A stretch of DNA of 43,909 nt from an uncultured Bacteroidales bacterium (GCA_900319925.1 ONQE01000022.1:1-43909); one strand, 5' to 3'. Numbered from the stretch's first letter, positions 8,461-17,158 are shown. Notes: generated by a model from the letters alone, not told the origin. A program made the numbers and translations.

Positions 8461-9471
8461 ATGGACGAACAACAACCCCCGTCGCAACCGAAGATTCTCA
8501 TCATCCGACTCAGTTCCATTGGAGACATCGTATTGACCACCCCTGTCGTCAGGGCGGTGAACGAGCAGCTGCCCGAAGCGGAAGTACATTTTTTGGTTAG
8601 GAAGGACTATGTGCCTGTGGTGGAGAACAACCCGCACATCCACAAGGTGCATGCCTACGACCCCGACAATGTCGAGAAGACGCTTGACGAATTACGGAAA
8701 GAGGACTTTTCCGTGGTCATCGACCTGCAGAAGACGCTGCGTTCCCGCAAGGTGGTGCGCAAGCTCAGGAAGCCGTCGTACACCTTCATGAAGCACGACT
8801 TTGCGAAATGGATCTGCTACCGTTTCAAGATGAACGGGCTGCCGGAGACGCACATTGTGGAGCGCTACTTCGAGGCGGTGAGGGAGTTGGACGTGCACAA
8901 CGACCACAAAGGGTTGGAGTTCTACATTCCCGAGAACCAAGGTTTTGACGAAGACGACCTGCCGATGATGTTCGAGGACGGATTCGTGGCCGTCGTGTTG
9001 GCGGCGCAGCACTTTACCAAGCGGATTCCGGTCAGCAAGGTGGTGGAGATCGGCAGCATCCTGCACAAGCCGATCATGCTGTTAGGCGGCAAGGACGTCT
9101 TCGAGGAGGGCGAGCAGGTGGTCTCCCAGCTCGGCGAGCGGGCCACCAACGGCTGCGGCAAGTACTCGTTGTACCAGTCGGCGGCCATCCTGCAGCACGC
9201 AGACTGTGTGATCACCGGCGACACGGGGTTGATGCACATCGCCGCCGCGCTGCACAAGCCTACGGCGGCCATCTTCGGCGCCACGATTCCCGAATATGGT
9301 TACTACCCCTACATGCCCGGCGAGCGGAATATGTTCCGCAACTTCGAGGTCTGTCCGCTCAACTGTCGCCCGTGTTCGAAGTTCGGCAGCTCCAAGTGCC
9401 GCCGCAAGCATTTCAAGTGTATGAAGAACATCTCCGCGACGGAGGTGGCGGAGTGGGTGAACCGGTTTTAG
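8461..9471 (+). CDS. Glycosyltransferase family 9 (heptosyltransferase-like)
   Basis: A 336-residue GT-B glycosyltransferase of the ADP-heptose:LPS type. The N-terminal domain starts with KILIIRLSSIGDIVLTTPVVRA, the family's typical first strand and loop. The C-terminal nucleotide-sugar domain contains CVITGDTGLMHIAAALHKP and AIFGATIPEYGY, also typical. It probably adds a sugar to the lipopolysaccharide core on the cytoplasmic face of the inner membrane. The C-terminus holds a Cys-rich patch (CPLNCRPCSKFG, then two more Cys) that looks like a possible metal site. It is tightly coupled to the acyltransferase upstream. The donor may not be heptose, since GT9 in Bacteroidetes is diverse. Confidence 0.85.
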   Translation: MDEQQPPSQPKILIIRLSSIGDIVLTTPVVRAVNEQLPEAEVHFLVRKDYVPVVENNPHIHKVHAYDPDNVEKTLDELRKEDFSVVIDLQKTLRSRKVVRKLRKPSYTFMKHDFAKWICYRFKMNGLPETHIVERYFEAVRELDVHNDHKGLEFYIPENQGFDEDDLPMMFEDGFVAVVLAAQHFTKRIPVSKVVEIGSILHKPIMLLGGKDVFEEGEQVVSQLGERATNGCGKYSLYQSAAILQHADCVITGDTGLMHIAAALHKPTAAIFGATIPEYGYYPYMPGERNMFRNFEVCPLNCRPCSKFGSSKCRRKHFKCMKNISATEVAEWVNRF

Positions 9472-9473
9472 GG

Positions 9474-9560
9474 AGTTAGTAGTTAGCAGTTAGTAGTTAG
9501 CAGTTAGTAGTTAGCAGTTAGTAGTTAGCAGTTAGCAGTTAGTAGTTAGCAGTTGGTAGT
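9474..9560. repeat. AGTTAGTAGTTAGC tandem repeat at a gene 3' end
   Basis: Near-perfect alternation of AGTTAGT and AGTTAGC heptamers beginning 3 nt after the GT9 stop codon. The same family is found at 35548-35587 and 43591-43615, each time touching or within a few nt of a stop codon. Confidence 0.9.
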
Positions 9561-9620
9561 TTCGGGGGTCGGGGCGTTACTGTCTTTCCGCTGTCAGTTG
9601 TTTCATTTCGCGCAGCAGAA

Positions 9621-9684
9621 ACAATGTACAATGTACAATGTATAATGTACAGCTGGTCTCGTGGGCGAACTAATTGTACATTGT
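9621..9684. repeat. ACAATGTACA direct and inverted repeats
   Basis: Consecutive ACAATGTA-type units (9621-9651) are followed by the complement TGTACATTGTTA (9675-9686), so the segment can form a hairpin. It lies in the gap between the GT9 gene and the broken small gene. No coding sequence is seen in the rest of this gap. Confidence 0.6.
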
Positions 9685-9721
9685 TAATTGGCAAGAGGGT
9701 GAGGGTGGAGAAGGCGGGCGA

Positions 9722-10050
9722 TTATGCTTGCAGCAACGCCACTACTTCTTCTAAGATGAAGGCTTCATAGAGTGCCTTGGCCTTGTCGTAGAGTGCGTTG
9801 ATTTTCGCGAAAGAACGCCATATTTTCGAGAACGCGCGATTTCCGGCGATGGTTCCGGCACACGAGGTCGGCCGCGCTTGCGACCGATGGTCAAGTACTG
9901 TCCCGTCGTGTCGAGTTTTATACTGTTGTCTATCGGCGTTGCTGCCTCCGGTTTGGGGTAACAGGGCAACGTGCGGCCGTCAAGGAGGGTGATTACTTCA
10001 CCTCGTAAATTACCATCGCCGTCCATGGGCTGTTGCTGCTTCCTGTGCAT
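9722..10050 (-). pseudogene. Small GRKRGRPR-motif protein, apparently frameshifted
   Basis: Two adjacent minus-strand frames each look like real protein. The first, open to 9751, reads EVITLLDGRTLPCYPKPEA, then LTIGRKRGRPR, an AT-hook-like basic motif. After that its sequence becomes low quality. A second frame takes over downstream and ends at 9722 with FAKINALYDKAKALYEAF and ILEEVVALLQA, a plausible helical C-terminus. A one-base change near 9840-9890 would join them. The segment overlaps the end of the Cse60-like gene in another frame. I do not recognise the family; DNA binding is suggested only by the RGRPR motif. A genuine shorter gene ending at 9751 is the alternative. Confidence 0.4.
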
Positions 10051-10250
10051 AATTTGACGTCTTTGACGTTTATTTTATCCTCTTTCTCTTTTAAGAATCG
10101 GTTGATTTCTTCCTCTAATATTCCAACATCGGGATTGCCAACTTGAAAGAGCTTAACTTGGGTTATTCCCTTTAACTTTTTTTCTTCAAGTTTTGCTGCT
10201 TCTTCTTTTAAGCGGCTTTTGGTAACGGGTTGAATGTTTAACTTTGCCAT
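9993..10250 (-). CDS. Cse60-like small protein (weak family call)
   Basis: An 85-residue protein. The segment from ITQVKLFQV to TAMVIYEVK has the layout of the Cse60/DUF2758 family: a short strand with VKLF, a helix EEEINRFLKEKED, then a strand, and WTAMVIYE at the end. Members are known as small proteins of unclear function, often in mobile or sporulation-related settings. The N-terminal ~30 residues are lysine-rich and helical (TKSRLKEEAAKLEEKKLK). The gene is AT-richer than the surrounding region. No promoter was recognised. It shares its last codons with the out-of-frame start of the broken gene downstream. Confidence 0.55.
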   Translation of the reverse strand: MAKLNIQPVTKSRLKEEAAKLEEKKLKGITQVKLFQVGNPDVGILEEEINRFLKEKEDKINVKDVKLCTGSSNSPWTAMVIYEVK

Positions 10251-10404
10251 AATACATTTGTTTAGGACTTCTGATTTTAAATTATTCCCGTTTCCTTGCC
10301 GAAGCCCAGTTAAACAAGGGTTAGGGGAGAAAGGCGAGACTTGTTTCTTGCCTTTAATTTCATTCCACTATGGTTCTATGCATATTAAAACTCCTTATAG
10401 TGTT

Positions 10405-11013
10405 TCAGAATTCATATATTTTTGCACGTTGCATAAGAGAACACCTGTAATCTTCTGGGATTTGGTTCTCCGTAACATAGAAATCGTAACGATTTTTTGC
10501 TTTTGTCAGCAGAATTACGCAACCTGTGAATTTAAAACTGTCTGGACGTGTTCCATTCTTTTCAGCAAAATCTCGTTCTTTCGAACTCAATGTGTTTACT
10601 TTGTAATAACGGCCTTTGTCAGGATTTGGAACGCTTATCTCGGGGTAGTCGTATGAAGGATCCTCAAACAGATGTTTCCAAAAGAGATAGCGTTCCTCAC
10701 CTTTTAAAAGTTCGTGATAATTTTCCAAAACCAAGATTTTTCCGTTATGATCGTAAAGAAGATTATAGATGGCATTGGGGGTCGGATCACCAGAAAAAAA
10801 CAAAAACCAATCACGATTTTCCAGAAGATTGTCTTTTGCAAATTGTTCCCGTATGATTCGCATGACGTTTCCTTTTTTTTGTGAATCGGTAATCACAAAC
10901 CATCGAGGGCCTACTTCTGATGGTATCATCCCTTTGTCTCTGACAAATGTGCTTCTGGCACTCAATCTGACACAGAAATCGTGAATTCTATTTTGAGGAA
11001 CTTGGTCAATCAT
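10405..11013 (-). CDS. Hypothetical protein, possibly a degenerate AAA-type ATPase
   Basis: This 202-residue gene is AT-rich compared with its neighbours and is probably acquired. Its order of elements resembles phage/plasmid AAA-type ATPases: WFLFFSGDPTPN occupies the place of a Walker A strand-loop but lacks the GK[ST]; NGKILVLENYHELL resembles the strand and acidic end of Walker B; FTGCVILLTKAKN resembles sensor 1; and IPEDYRCSLMQRA resembles the IPxxxRSR arginine-finger region that ends such proteins. If this reading is right it cannot bind ATP in the usual way. No known family is recognised with confidence. It lies between the Cse60-like gene and the T9SS adhesin, all on the minus strand. 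Confidence 0.5.
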   Translation of the reverse strand: MIDQVPQNRIHDFCVRLSARSTFVRDKGMIPSEVGPRWFVITDSQKKGNVMRIIREQFAKDNLLENRDWFLFFSGDPTPNAIYNLLYDHNGKILVLENYHELLKGEERYLFWKHLFEDPSYDYPEISVPNPDKGRYYKVNTLSSKERDFAEKNGTRPDSFKFTGCVILLTKAKNRYDFYVTENQIPEDYRCSLMQRAKIYEF

Positions 11014-11071
11014 TGTTGTTTAGTGAAATATGTTGACAATTATAATCTATCATCCTCGAAATCCGATGATC

Positions 11072-12286
11072 TTACCATTTCACAAAAGATTTTGTCACAA
11101 TGCCTCGATCGGTAGTCACACGTACAAAATAAGTTCCTGGGGCGAGCGTAGCAACGTCAATCGGTGTGGTTTCCGATACAATCGGAATCACTCGCAACAA
11201 TTTGCCATATACATCAAATAAATGCAATTCCCCGTACGACTGATCTTCGTATATTGTATATTCTACATTGACTACGCCAGTGGCAGGGTTTGGATACACC
11301 TTAAAATCAAGTATGTTATAATCGTTAACGCCCACCGTGATCGTCAGGTGCAATGTCACCAAACTATCGCAGCCGTGGACAGTTTGTAGGATTTGGGTGT
11401 AGTCACCGGTGGCACAGTAGGCTTGGTCATTCCAAATGTAGCAAGAATCGGGGCATTCAACGGAGAATTCGGAGGTGGCGGATTGCCACACATTGACCGT
11501 TGCATCTGCCATGCTGAAGCATCCAGCAGCGTTGTAACCGATTACCTGGTATATGCCTGCCGTGTTTATGGTGATACTGTTGTCCGTGGTGCCGTCGCTC
11601 CAAATATAAGTGTCTCCGCCTGTGACGGTGAGGGTTGTGCTCTCGCCTGCGCAGATGTCCGTTTCGCCAGTAATGGTGATAACGGGCAGCTGCGACACAA
11701 GCACGGTGACGTTCGCCGTACCGCTGCAGCCTGCCGTTGTGGTGCCGGTAACGGTGTAGATGCCGAATGCGCTGATACTGACCGATGCTGTATTGTCACC
11801 TGTGGACCAAGTGTAGCTGTCCGCACCCGTGGCGGTCAAGGTGGTGCTGTTGCCTGCACAAAGCGTCGTGTTGCCGCTGATGTTGACACTCGGCAGCGGA
11901 TTCACAGTAACCGTGACATTCGCCGGGGCGGAGCAGCCTTCGGCATTAGTGGCTGTGACCGTATAAACACCGCTTTGGCTCACGCTTATGCTGTTGTTCG
12001 TACTGCCGTTGCTCCACGAGTAGGAGACTCCACCGTTGGCCGTAAGTGTGGCGGTTTCGCCCTCGCAGATAGTCGTGTTGCCTGTGATGGCCGTAGGAGG
12101 TAACGCTTTCAGCGTTACAACCTCTCGCCTTCGCACATGCTGTGCGTGAGCGGGATGTTGTAGGTTGGATTTACAGAGACGGTCTTCGTTGCCGTACTGC
12201 TGCAACCGTTTGCATCTGTACCCGTGACGATGTAGGTGTCCGCATTGTTGACGGTTATAGACGCATTGCTGGAAAAGTTGCTCCAC
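11072..12286 (-). pseudogene. T9SS adhesin, C-terminal fragment with sorting domain
   Basis: This continues the large adhesin gene in a different frame. Sequence with the protein's character runs from 12121 (VVTLKALPPTAITGNTTIC) down to the stop at 11072; the predicted residues before that, from 12286, are out of frame with the true repeat and look like noise. It holds several ~80-residue Ig/PKD-like repeats of the pattern NITGNxxxCxGxxxTLTATG, YxWSxG, YTVTxTxxxGCS. A type A T9SS sorting domain closes it (FKVYPNPATGVVNVEY, LHLFDVYGKLL, LAPGTYFVRVTT, KSFVKW). Without this part the upstream fragment would lack its secretion signal, so the break matters. It could be a true pseudogene or an assembly fault in the repeats. 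Confidence 0.75.
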
Positions 12287-13030
12287 GCATACGAATTCGC
12301 GCCTGTCGCGGTGAGAGTGACGTTACCGCCTTGGCAGAAGCTATTGTCGCCGCTGATGTTGACATTCGGCAGCGGATTAACCGTCACCGTGACATCAGCC
12401 AGGGCGGAGCAGCCTTCGGCATTAGTGGCTGTGACCGTATAAAGACCACTTTGGCTCACGCTTATGCTGTTGTTTGTACTGCCGTTGCTCCACGAGTAGG
12501 AGACTCCACCGTTGGCCGTAAGTGTGGCGGTTTCGCCCTCGGTAGGGTATGCGTGTAGGTACCCGCCGCAGTGATGTTCTGCCCGTAGAAGTTGTAACTC
12601 TCACCTTCGCACATGCTGTGCGTTAGCGGGATGTTGTAGGTTGGATTTACAGAGACGGTCTTCGTTGCCGTACTACTACAACCGTTTGCATCTGTGCCCG
12701 TGACGGTGTAGGTGCCCGCATTATTGACGGCTATAGACGCATTGCTGGAAGAGTTGTTCCACGCATACGAACTCGCTCCTGTCGCGGTGAGGCTGACGTT
12801 ATCGCCCTGACAGAAACTATTGTTACCAGTGATGTTGACATTCGGCAGCGGATTCACAGTAACCGTGACATTCGCTGTGTTGGAGCAGCCCTCCACGTTG
12901 GTAGCGGTCACCGTATAGACTCCGCTTTGGCTCACACTGATACTGTTGCCCGTACTGCCGTTGCTCCATGAGTAGGAGACTCCGCCGTTGGCTGTAAGCG
13001 TGGTGCTTTGACCTTGGCAGAGCGTGGTAT
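11880..13030. repeat. Near-identical direct repeats (476-nt spacing) inside the adhesin gene
   Basis: The segment starting TACTGCCGTTGCTCCACGAG at 12001 recurs at 12477, and CTTCGCACATGCTGTGCGT at 12129 recurs at 12605: both are offset by 476 nt. A third, more diverged copy of the first segment begins near 12957. Between the matching blocks, the 60-odd nt at ~12066-12128 and ~12542-12604 differ completely although they have equal length. Since 476 is not a multiple of three, the duplication itself changes the frame. Confidence 0.85.
12115..12459 (-). pseudogene. T9SS adhesin, middle fragment in a third frame
   Basis: Between the two longer fragments the repeat-type sequence (YTVTATNAEGCSALADVTVT, NVNISGDNSFCQGGNVTL, HSMCEGE) is found in a third frame, extending upstream of 12459 to about 12541. 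It ends at 12115 right after HSMCEGE, where the full module has SYNFYGQNITAAGTYTHTL. The downstream fragment resumes at VVTLKALPP. It is not an independent gene; the apparent start is a GTG in the middle of a repeat. Confidence 0.7.
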
Positions 13031-15671
13031 TACCCAAAATGGTGGGCGTAGGCGCGGTAGCGACCGTGACCTCTGCCGATGCCGTGGAAGAACATCCGTT
13101 GAGAAGTGATGCCGTTACTGTATAATTACCGGGTGTGCCAACCGTGATAGTCGAGGTGTGTGCCCCGTTGCTCCACGTATAGGTGCCTGCTCCGCTAACA
13201 GACAGGATGGCAGTCTCCCCTTCGCAGATGTTGGTGTTGCCTGTGATGACAACCGACTCCATCATCGTGACCGTTTGGGAGGAGGAACCGCTACAGCCGT
13301 TGGCGTTCGTGACCGTAACCGAATAGCTACCCGGATTGTTCACATTGATGGATTGTGTGGTCTCGCCGGAAGACCATTGATAACCAGTACCCGATGTGGC
13401 GGTAAGCGTAGTGCCTATATCATTGCAAATAACCGAATTGCCAGTAATGGTAACGTTGACGGGTTGGTTTTGCACCACATTGACGGAGGCACTGCCCGAA
13501 CAGCCGTTGCTTGTGCTGGCCGTCACGGAATAATTGCCCGCCGTGTTGACATTGATAGAGGCGGTTGTGGCTCCTGTGGACCACTGATAGCTGTCGCCGC
13601 CGGTGGCGGTGAGGGTGGTGTAACCGCCGGAGCAGAAGGAGTTGTTGCCTGTTATGCTTGGTGCGGAAAACGGAACGACTACCACTGAATCGGAGGCGGA
13701 GCAACCATACACTGTGGTGACGGTAGTGACGTAGGTGCCCGGCTGGCTCACCGTGATGGTGCGCTGCGAAGAGCCGGTACTCCATAGGTAGGTTGTGCCG
13801 CCGTTGGCTGTAAGTGTCGTACTGCCATTGTTGCAGAGCACCATACTGCCGGAAATGGAAGCCACCGCCGCCGGATAAAGGGTAAGCTGTTTGGAAGCAG
13901 TGACTTGACAGCCAAAGTTGTCGGTGACGGTTACCGAATAGGTGGCATCCGTTGTGATACCGATTGCGTTGCTGTGAGACCCGTTGCTCCAAGAGTACTG
14001 GTAACCTGAACTGCCCGAGGGAACGGCGGTGTATGTTACCGTATCTCCCTCGCAGAGCTTAGCAGGGGTTGCCGTAATCTGCACTGACAAGGAGCAGATA
14101 GCGGTGGTGAATGTCTTGTCCGCGCCACGATAGATGACACCGTCCTTTTGCACGAAGAAGCGGTAGGTGTATGCTGTACCACCTTGCAACCCCGTAAGAT
14201 TATAAAAAACAGGGGAATTCCCAGTAGTGTTAACAGTGGCATAAGTATTTTCGCTACTCTTCTTATACTCAAATCCGTGGGCATCTACATCGTAAAGCAT
14301 TTGGTAACGCCCTTGTAACTTGGCGGTGGTGGCCCCCACATTGGTTGCATCTTGGGTGGTGACACTGCCAAACACAGGGTAACCTTGGTTGATGTTTGGG
14401 GTGATATCCATCACAAAAACCACACCATTTGTGTTGAGAATAACTGGAAAAGACGACGATTTCATAGATGCTTCCGTTTTGGCTACACCCCCTGTATTGG
14501 TGTTGTGACCACATGTGTTGAGGAAATGGCAATTTGTGATATTTCCTTTATAGCCACAAATACCTCCCTTTCTTGTACCTGACAACAATATGCCAACGTT
14601 GTAGCAGTTCGTGATGGTGTAGTTAGTACCAGTTGAATCGTATCCACAGATACCGCCAGCGTAAGTAGAAGCGGAAACATTACCTGTATTGTAACAATTG
14701 GTGATTTTACCCCACTTCGCACAAATTCCACCTGCAATATCTGATTCTGAAGAGACTTCACCTATATTGTAACAATGTGAAATTACAGAGCTGTTCGACG
14801 AACCTACTATACCTCCTGCAAGTTTTTTAGCTGTGACATTTCCGATATTGTAACAGTTAGAAACAGTACCCCCGTTGCATATGCCACCAGCTTGACCGTA
14901 GGAGTAGTAGGACGTAATAGTGCCATTGTTATGGCAATTGGAAATCGTTCCATAAGAAACACTGATACCATAAGCATAGCGGCCGTAAATATCCCCTGTG
15001 TTGTGACAATTGGTTAAAATGGATACATTGCCGACGATGCCTTGTGCAGTGCCAACTGTAGAAGAGATATTTCCACTGTTTGAACAGTCTGCACAAGAAC
15101 CCCAGTTGTTGTATCCACATATTCCACCTGTTCCAGATGTGTTTGTGATGTCACTGGTGTTATGACAATTAGCAAAAGAACTATAATCTCCTTGACCACA
15201 TATTCCACCTGCATGTGCTCCTGTTTTTGTGCTTGTTATTTTCCCCGCACTGTTGATGTTGGCAAAGCTTCCGTTTCTTGCATACCCGAAAATACCCACA
15301 TAGGTCATTGTGGAGGTGTTAAGGTACAGAATTATGGTGTGGTTGTCGCCGTCAAAGTGGCCGCCGAAGTAATTGGCATTAGTTAGTCCTGCGCTATTGG
15401 TTAGACCTATGGGTTGCCAAACGGTAATGCTGTCGATATATACGTCTGTAGTGAGCTTGAAATAGATGCCATCGTAATGAGTCACGCCACCATTCACCAT
15501 CTCGGCAATGTAGGCCAACTGCTGGGCGTTCTCAATCAAATACGGGCTGCTTTCCGTGCCCTGCCCTTGGGTCCATATCTCGGAGCTGCCGTTCCAAACG
15601 GAAACTGTCTGGGCATACAACGTCATGTTCAACAGCAAACATAAAGACATTAAGCTAAAAAACTTTTTCAT
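12462..15671 (-). CDS. T9SS-type surface adhesin, N-terminal part (GLUG and Ig/PKD-like repeats)
   Basis: The 1069-residue frame starts with a signal peptide (MKKFFSLMSLCLLLNMTLYA, then QTVSVW). It continues with the GTESSPYLIENAQQLAYIA lead-in typical of Bacteroidetes surface proteins. Residues ~115-405 are GLUG-type repeats (GGICGYxxxGxxxNCYNTGNVS) that probably form a beta-helix. A fibronectin-like domain follows (~425-515), then a series of Ig/PKD-like repeats to the end. The last ~27 residues after THTLP are out of frame: the DNA there encodes EGETATLTANGGVSYSWSNG in another frame. The protein is a probable cell-surface adhesin or binding protein. It lies 27 nt downstream of the lipoprotein gene, so the two are likely cotranscribed. 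Confidence 0.82.
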   Translation of the reverse strand: MKKFFSLMSLCLLLNMTLYAQTVSVWNGSSEIWTQGQGTESSPYLIENAQQLAYIAEMVNGGVTHYDGIYFKLTTDVYIDSITVWQPIGLTNSAGLTNANYFGGHFDGDNHTIILYLNTSTMTYVGIFGYARNGSFANINSAGKITSTKTGAHAGGICGQGDYSSFANCHNTSDITNTSGTGGICGYNNWGSCADCSNSGNISSTVGTAQGIVGNVSILTNCHNTGDIYGRYAYGISVSYGTISNCHNNGTITSYYSYGQAGGICNGGTVSNCYNIGNVTAKKLAGGIVGSSNSSVISHCYNIGEVSSESDIAGGICAKWGKITNCYNTGNVSASTYAGGICGYDSTGTNYTITNCYNVGILLSGTRKGGICGYKGNITNCHFLNTCGHNTNTGGVAKTEASMKSSSFPVILNTNGVVFVMDITPNINQGYPVFGSVTTQDATNVGATTAKLQGRYQMLYDVDAHGFEYKKSSENTYATVNTTGNSPVFYNLTGLQGGTAYTYRFFVQKDGVIYRGADKTFTTAICSLSVQITATPAKLCEGDTVTYTAVPSGSSGYQYSWSNGSHSNAIGITTDATYSVTVTDNFGCQVTASKQLTLYPAAVASISGSMVLCNNGSTTLTANGGTTYLWSTGSSQRTITVSQPGTYVTTVTTVYGCSASDSVVVVPFSAPSITGNNSFCSGGYTTLTATGGDSYQWSTGATTASINVNTAGNYSVTASTSNGCSGSASVNVVQNQPVNVTITGNSVICNDIGTTLTATSGTGYQWSSGETTQSINVNNPGSYSVTVTNANGCSGSSSQTVTMMESVVITGNTNICEGETAILSVSGAGTYTWSNGAHTSTITVGTPGNYTVTASLLNGCSSTASAEVTVATAPTPTILGNTTLCQGQSTTLTANGGVSYSWSNGSTGNSISVSQSGVYTVTATNVEGCSNTANVTVTVNPLPNVNITGNNSFCQGDNVSLTATGASSYAWNNSSSNASIAVNNAGTYTVTGTDANGCSSTATKTVSVNPTYNIPLTHSMCEGESYNFYGQNITAAGTYTHTLPRAKPPHLRPTVESPTRGATAVQTTA

Positions 15672-15698
15672 ATTATTGGTATTTTATATTATTCCACC

Positions 15699-16892
15699 TC
15701 ATTTATTAATGACATCCGCCACAAGTCGCACGGAAATGCCCTTGGAACGGTCAAAACTACCGCCGATGCCAGGATTATAATAGATATACATCCGACCAAA
15801 CCACATTTCCTTAGCACCAGATTCAGGTGTTAATATATCCGTTGACCAATAGTAACCTGATTCGTCAACTTCAGACACACTCGTTCCTATTCTCACTCCG
15901 GCCACGGGAAGGAAAACGGCACCAACACCCTCCAACAACGCCCACTCCTCTAAGGTGTAACTGTTCACATCGTTGATGAACTGCTTGTAGGCGGGTGTGA
16001 ACGAAACGCCATTGGGCAAAACACAGGCATCCGGAAGAATAATCAGACCATGCCAACCGTTAATCAATCCCATCGAATAAAGGTTCTCCGCATTGGGACG
16101 ATGGTATATCATATAGTTCAATTCTGCCGAAGAAGGTGTCCGCCAAAGTCCGGCTTGCCCTCCGCCGTTTGAAATCGGATTGTATTTTCCCCAATCATAA
16201 TTCGTGTTTGAGATATTGTTTTGATTGTCGCCGTAATCGGTTTGCATCTCACTTGTCATCCATGGATGCTTGTCGTTATAGCCGCTTGTTCCCCAACCAA
16301 ACAGATCAATCCATCCATCGTAGGAGGGGGAGATATTGCTGTTGGCGGAACCGATGCAATCCCACTGATTCGCTGCAAACCGCCAAGTGTTTGTGGAGGC
16401 TTGATATTGCAGATTACCCTGCGAAAAACGCACCTGCTGTGAAGGGGAAATTGAGAAAAGCCCTGCAAGTGCCCCAGCAGGAATGTCCGGGTCATCCGGT
16501 GTGTCGCCATCAGGATTTGTTGTAAAAGACAACTCCTCACCGTAGAAAAGACCGTTACTGTTCCCGACATACGCTCTGACATAATAGGTGGTGTTGGGTG
16601 TCAAACCTGTAAGATGACTTGTAAAAGCCCCGATGCCACTGCCGTCCGTAGTGTGATAGTCGTTGATGTCAGGATGACCATCCGTATTATAACAAACCCC
16701 GCGCACAGATACCGATGCACCATTGTCTATCACGTAACCACCGCAAATGGCTGACGTACATGTGATGGCAGACACGTTTCCTGTATTGACAACAGGATCT
16801 GCTTCATGGTTACAACTTGTAAACGCGCAAATACATGTCAAAAATATGGCAATACAGGTGATTTTGTTCTTCTTGAAATTTTGTAACAACAT
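15699..16892 (-). CDS. Lipoprotein with FnIII and Fib_succ_major-like (lectin-fold) domain
   Basis: The start at 16892 (MLLQNFKKNK) is preferred over an upstream in-frame codon at 16955 because the promoter lies between them. The signal peptide ends in a lipobox (AFTSC), so this is a lipidated, probably surface-exposed protein of 397 residues. Residues ~35-125 are fibronectin-like (YYVRAYVGNSNGLFYGEEL). From ~140 runs a domain with GLFSISPSQQVRFSQGNLQY, WIDLFGWGTSGYND, LWRTPSSAELNYMI and a C-terminal GYYWSTD...SVRLV. It resembles the Fibrobacter succinogenes major paralogous domain of C-type-lectin-like fold. The kinase on the other side of the intergenic region has the same domain. The T9SS adhesin gene follows. 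Confidence 0.8.
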   Translation of the reverse strand: MLLQNFKKNKITCIAIFLTCICAFTSCNHEADPVVNTGNVSAITCTSAICGGYVIDNGASVSVRGVCYNTDGHPDINDYHTTDGSGIGAFTSHLTGLTPNTTYYVRAYVGNSNGLFYGEELSFTTNPDGDTPDDPDIPAGALAGLFSISPSQQVRFSQGNLQYQASTNTWRFAANQWDCIGSANSNISPSYDGWIDLFGWGTSGYNDKHPWMTSEMQTDYGDNQNNISNTNYDWGKYNPISNGGGQAGLWRTPSSAELNYMIYHRPNAENLYSMGLINGWHGLIILPDACVLPNGVSFTPAYKQFINDVNSYTLEEWALLEGVGAVFLPVAGVRIGTSVSEVDESGYYWSTDILTPESGAKEMWFGRMYIYYNPGIGGSFDRSKGISVRLVADVINK

Positions 16893-16931
16893 AATTTTTG
16901 ATTTTGGTTTATACTGTTTTTTCCCGCGCCG

Positions 16932-16939
16932 CAAAAGTA
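16932..16939 (-). promoter_or_regulatory. -7 element (TACTTTTG) of the lipoprotein-adhesin operon
   Basis: Matches TAnnTTTG on the minus strand, 40 nt before the lipoprotein ATG at 16892. Confidence 0.6.
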
Positions 16940-17041
16940 CCTCTCTTTCCTTCACGCAGTTAGTTTCTTTTCAGGTTCTTTTTCGCACCATTCCAGAGCT
17001 TCACTAACGCGCATAAAAAAACCGCGAACTTCATTGTTTCG

Positions 17042-17158
17042 AGTTCGAGGTCCTGGAAAAACCTGCAATGCTAAACAAAGAAAGCTCACGGCTGTGAACC
17101 GCAAGCATCTTCAGCTTCCTCTCGGCATTGCATTTGAAATTTTCCAGGTTTCGAACTT
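17042..17158. other. Long imperfect hairpin, possible structured RNA or MITE-like element
   Basis: This sits in the 440-nt gap (16893-17332) between the divergent lipoprotein and ATPase genes. The left arm GTTCGAGGTCCTGGAAAA (17043-17060) pairs with TTTTCCAGGTTTCGAAC (17140-17156). Inside it CTGCAATGC (17063-17071) pairs with GCATTGCA (17125-17132). The ~55-nt centre contains smaller self-complementary pieces such as CGG...CCG. It lies outside both promoters, so it is not an attenuator of either gene. No coding sequence is seen in the gap. Confidence 0.65.

Noticed and set aside
9474..9560. CRISPR array
   Set aside because: The repeats are heptamers with no unique spacers and there are no cas genes.
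12115..12459. Independent 114-residue protein
   Set aside because: It is a piece of the adhesin repeat in a third frame; its start is an internal GTG.
17042..17158. Integron attC site
   Set aside because: The ends do not fit the GTTRRRY/RYYYAAC core sites and there is no integrase or cassette array.
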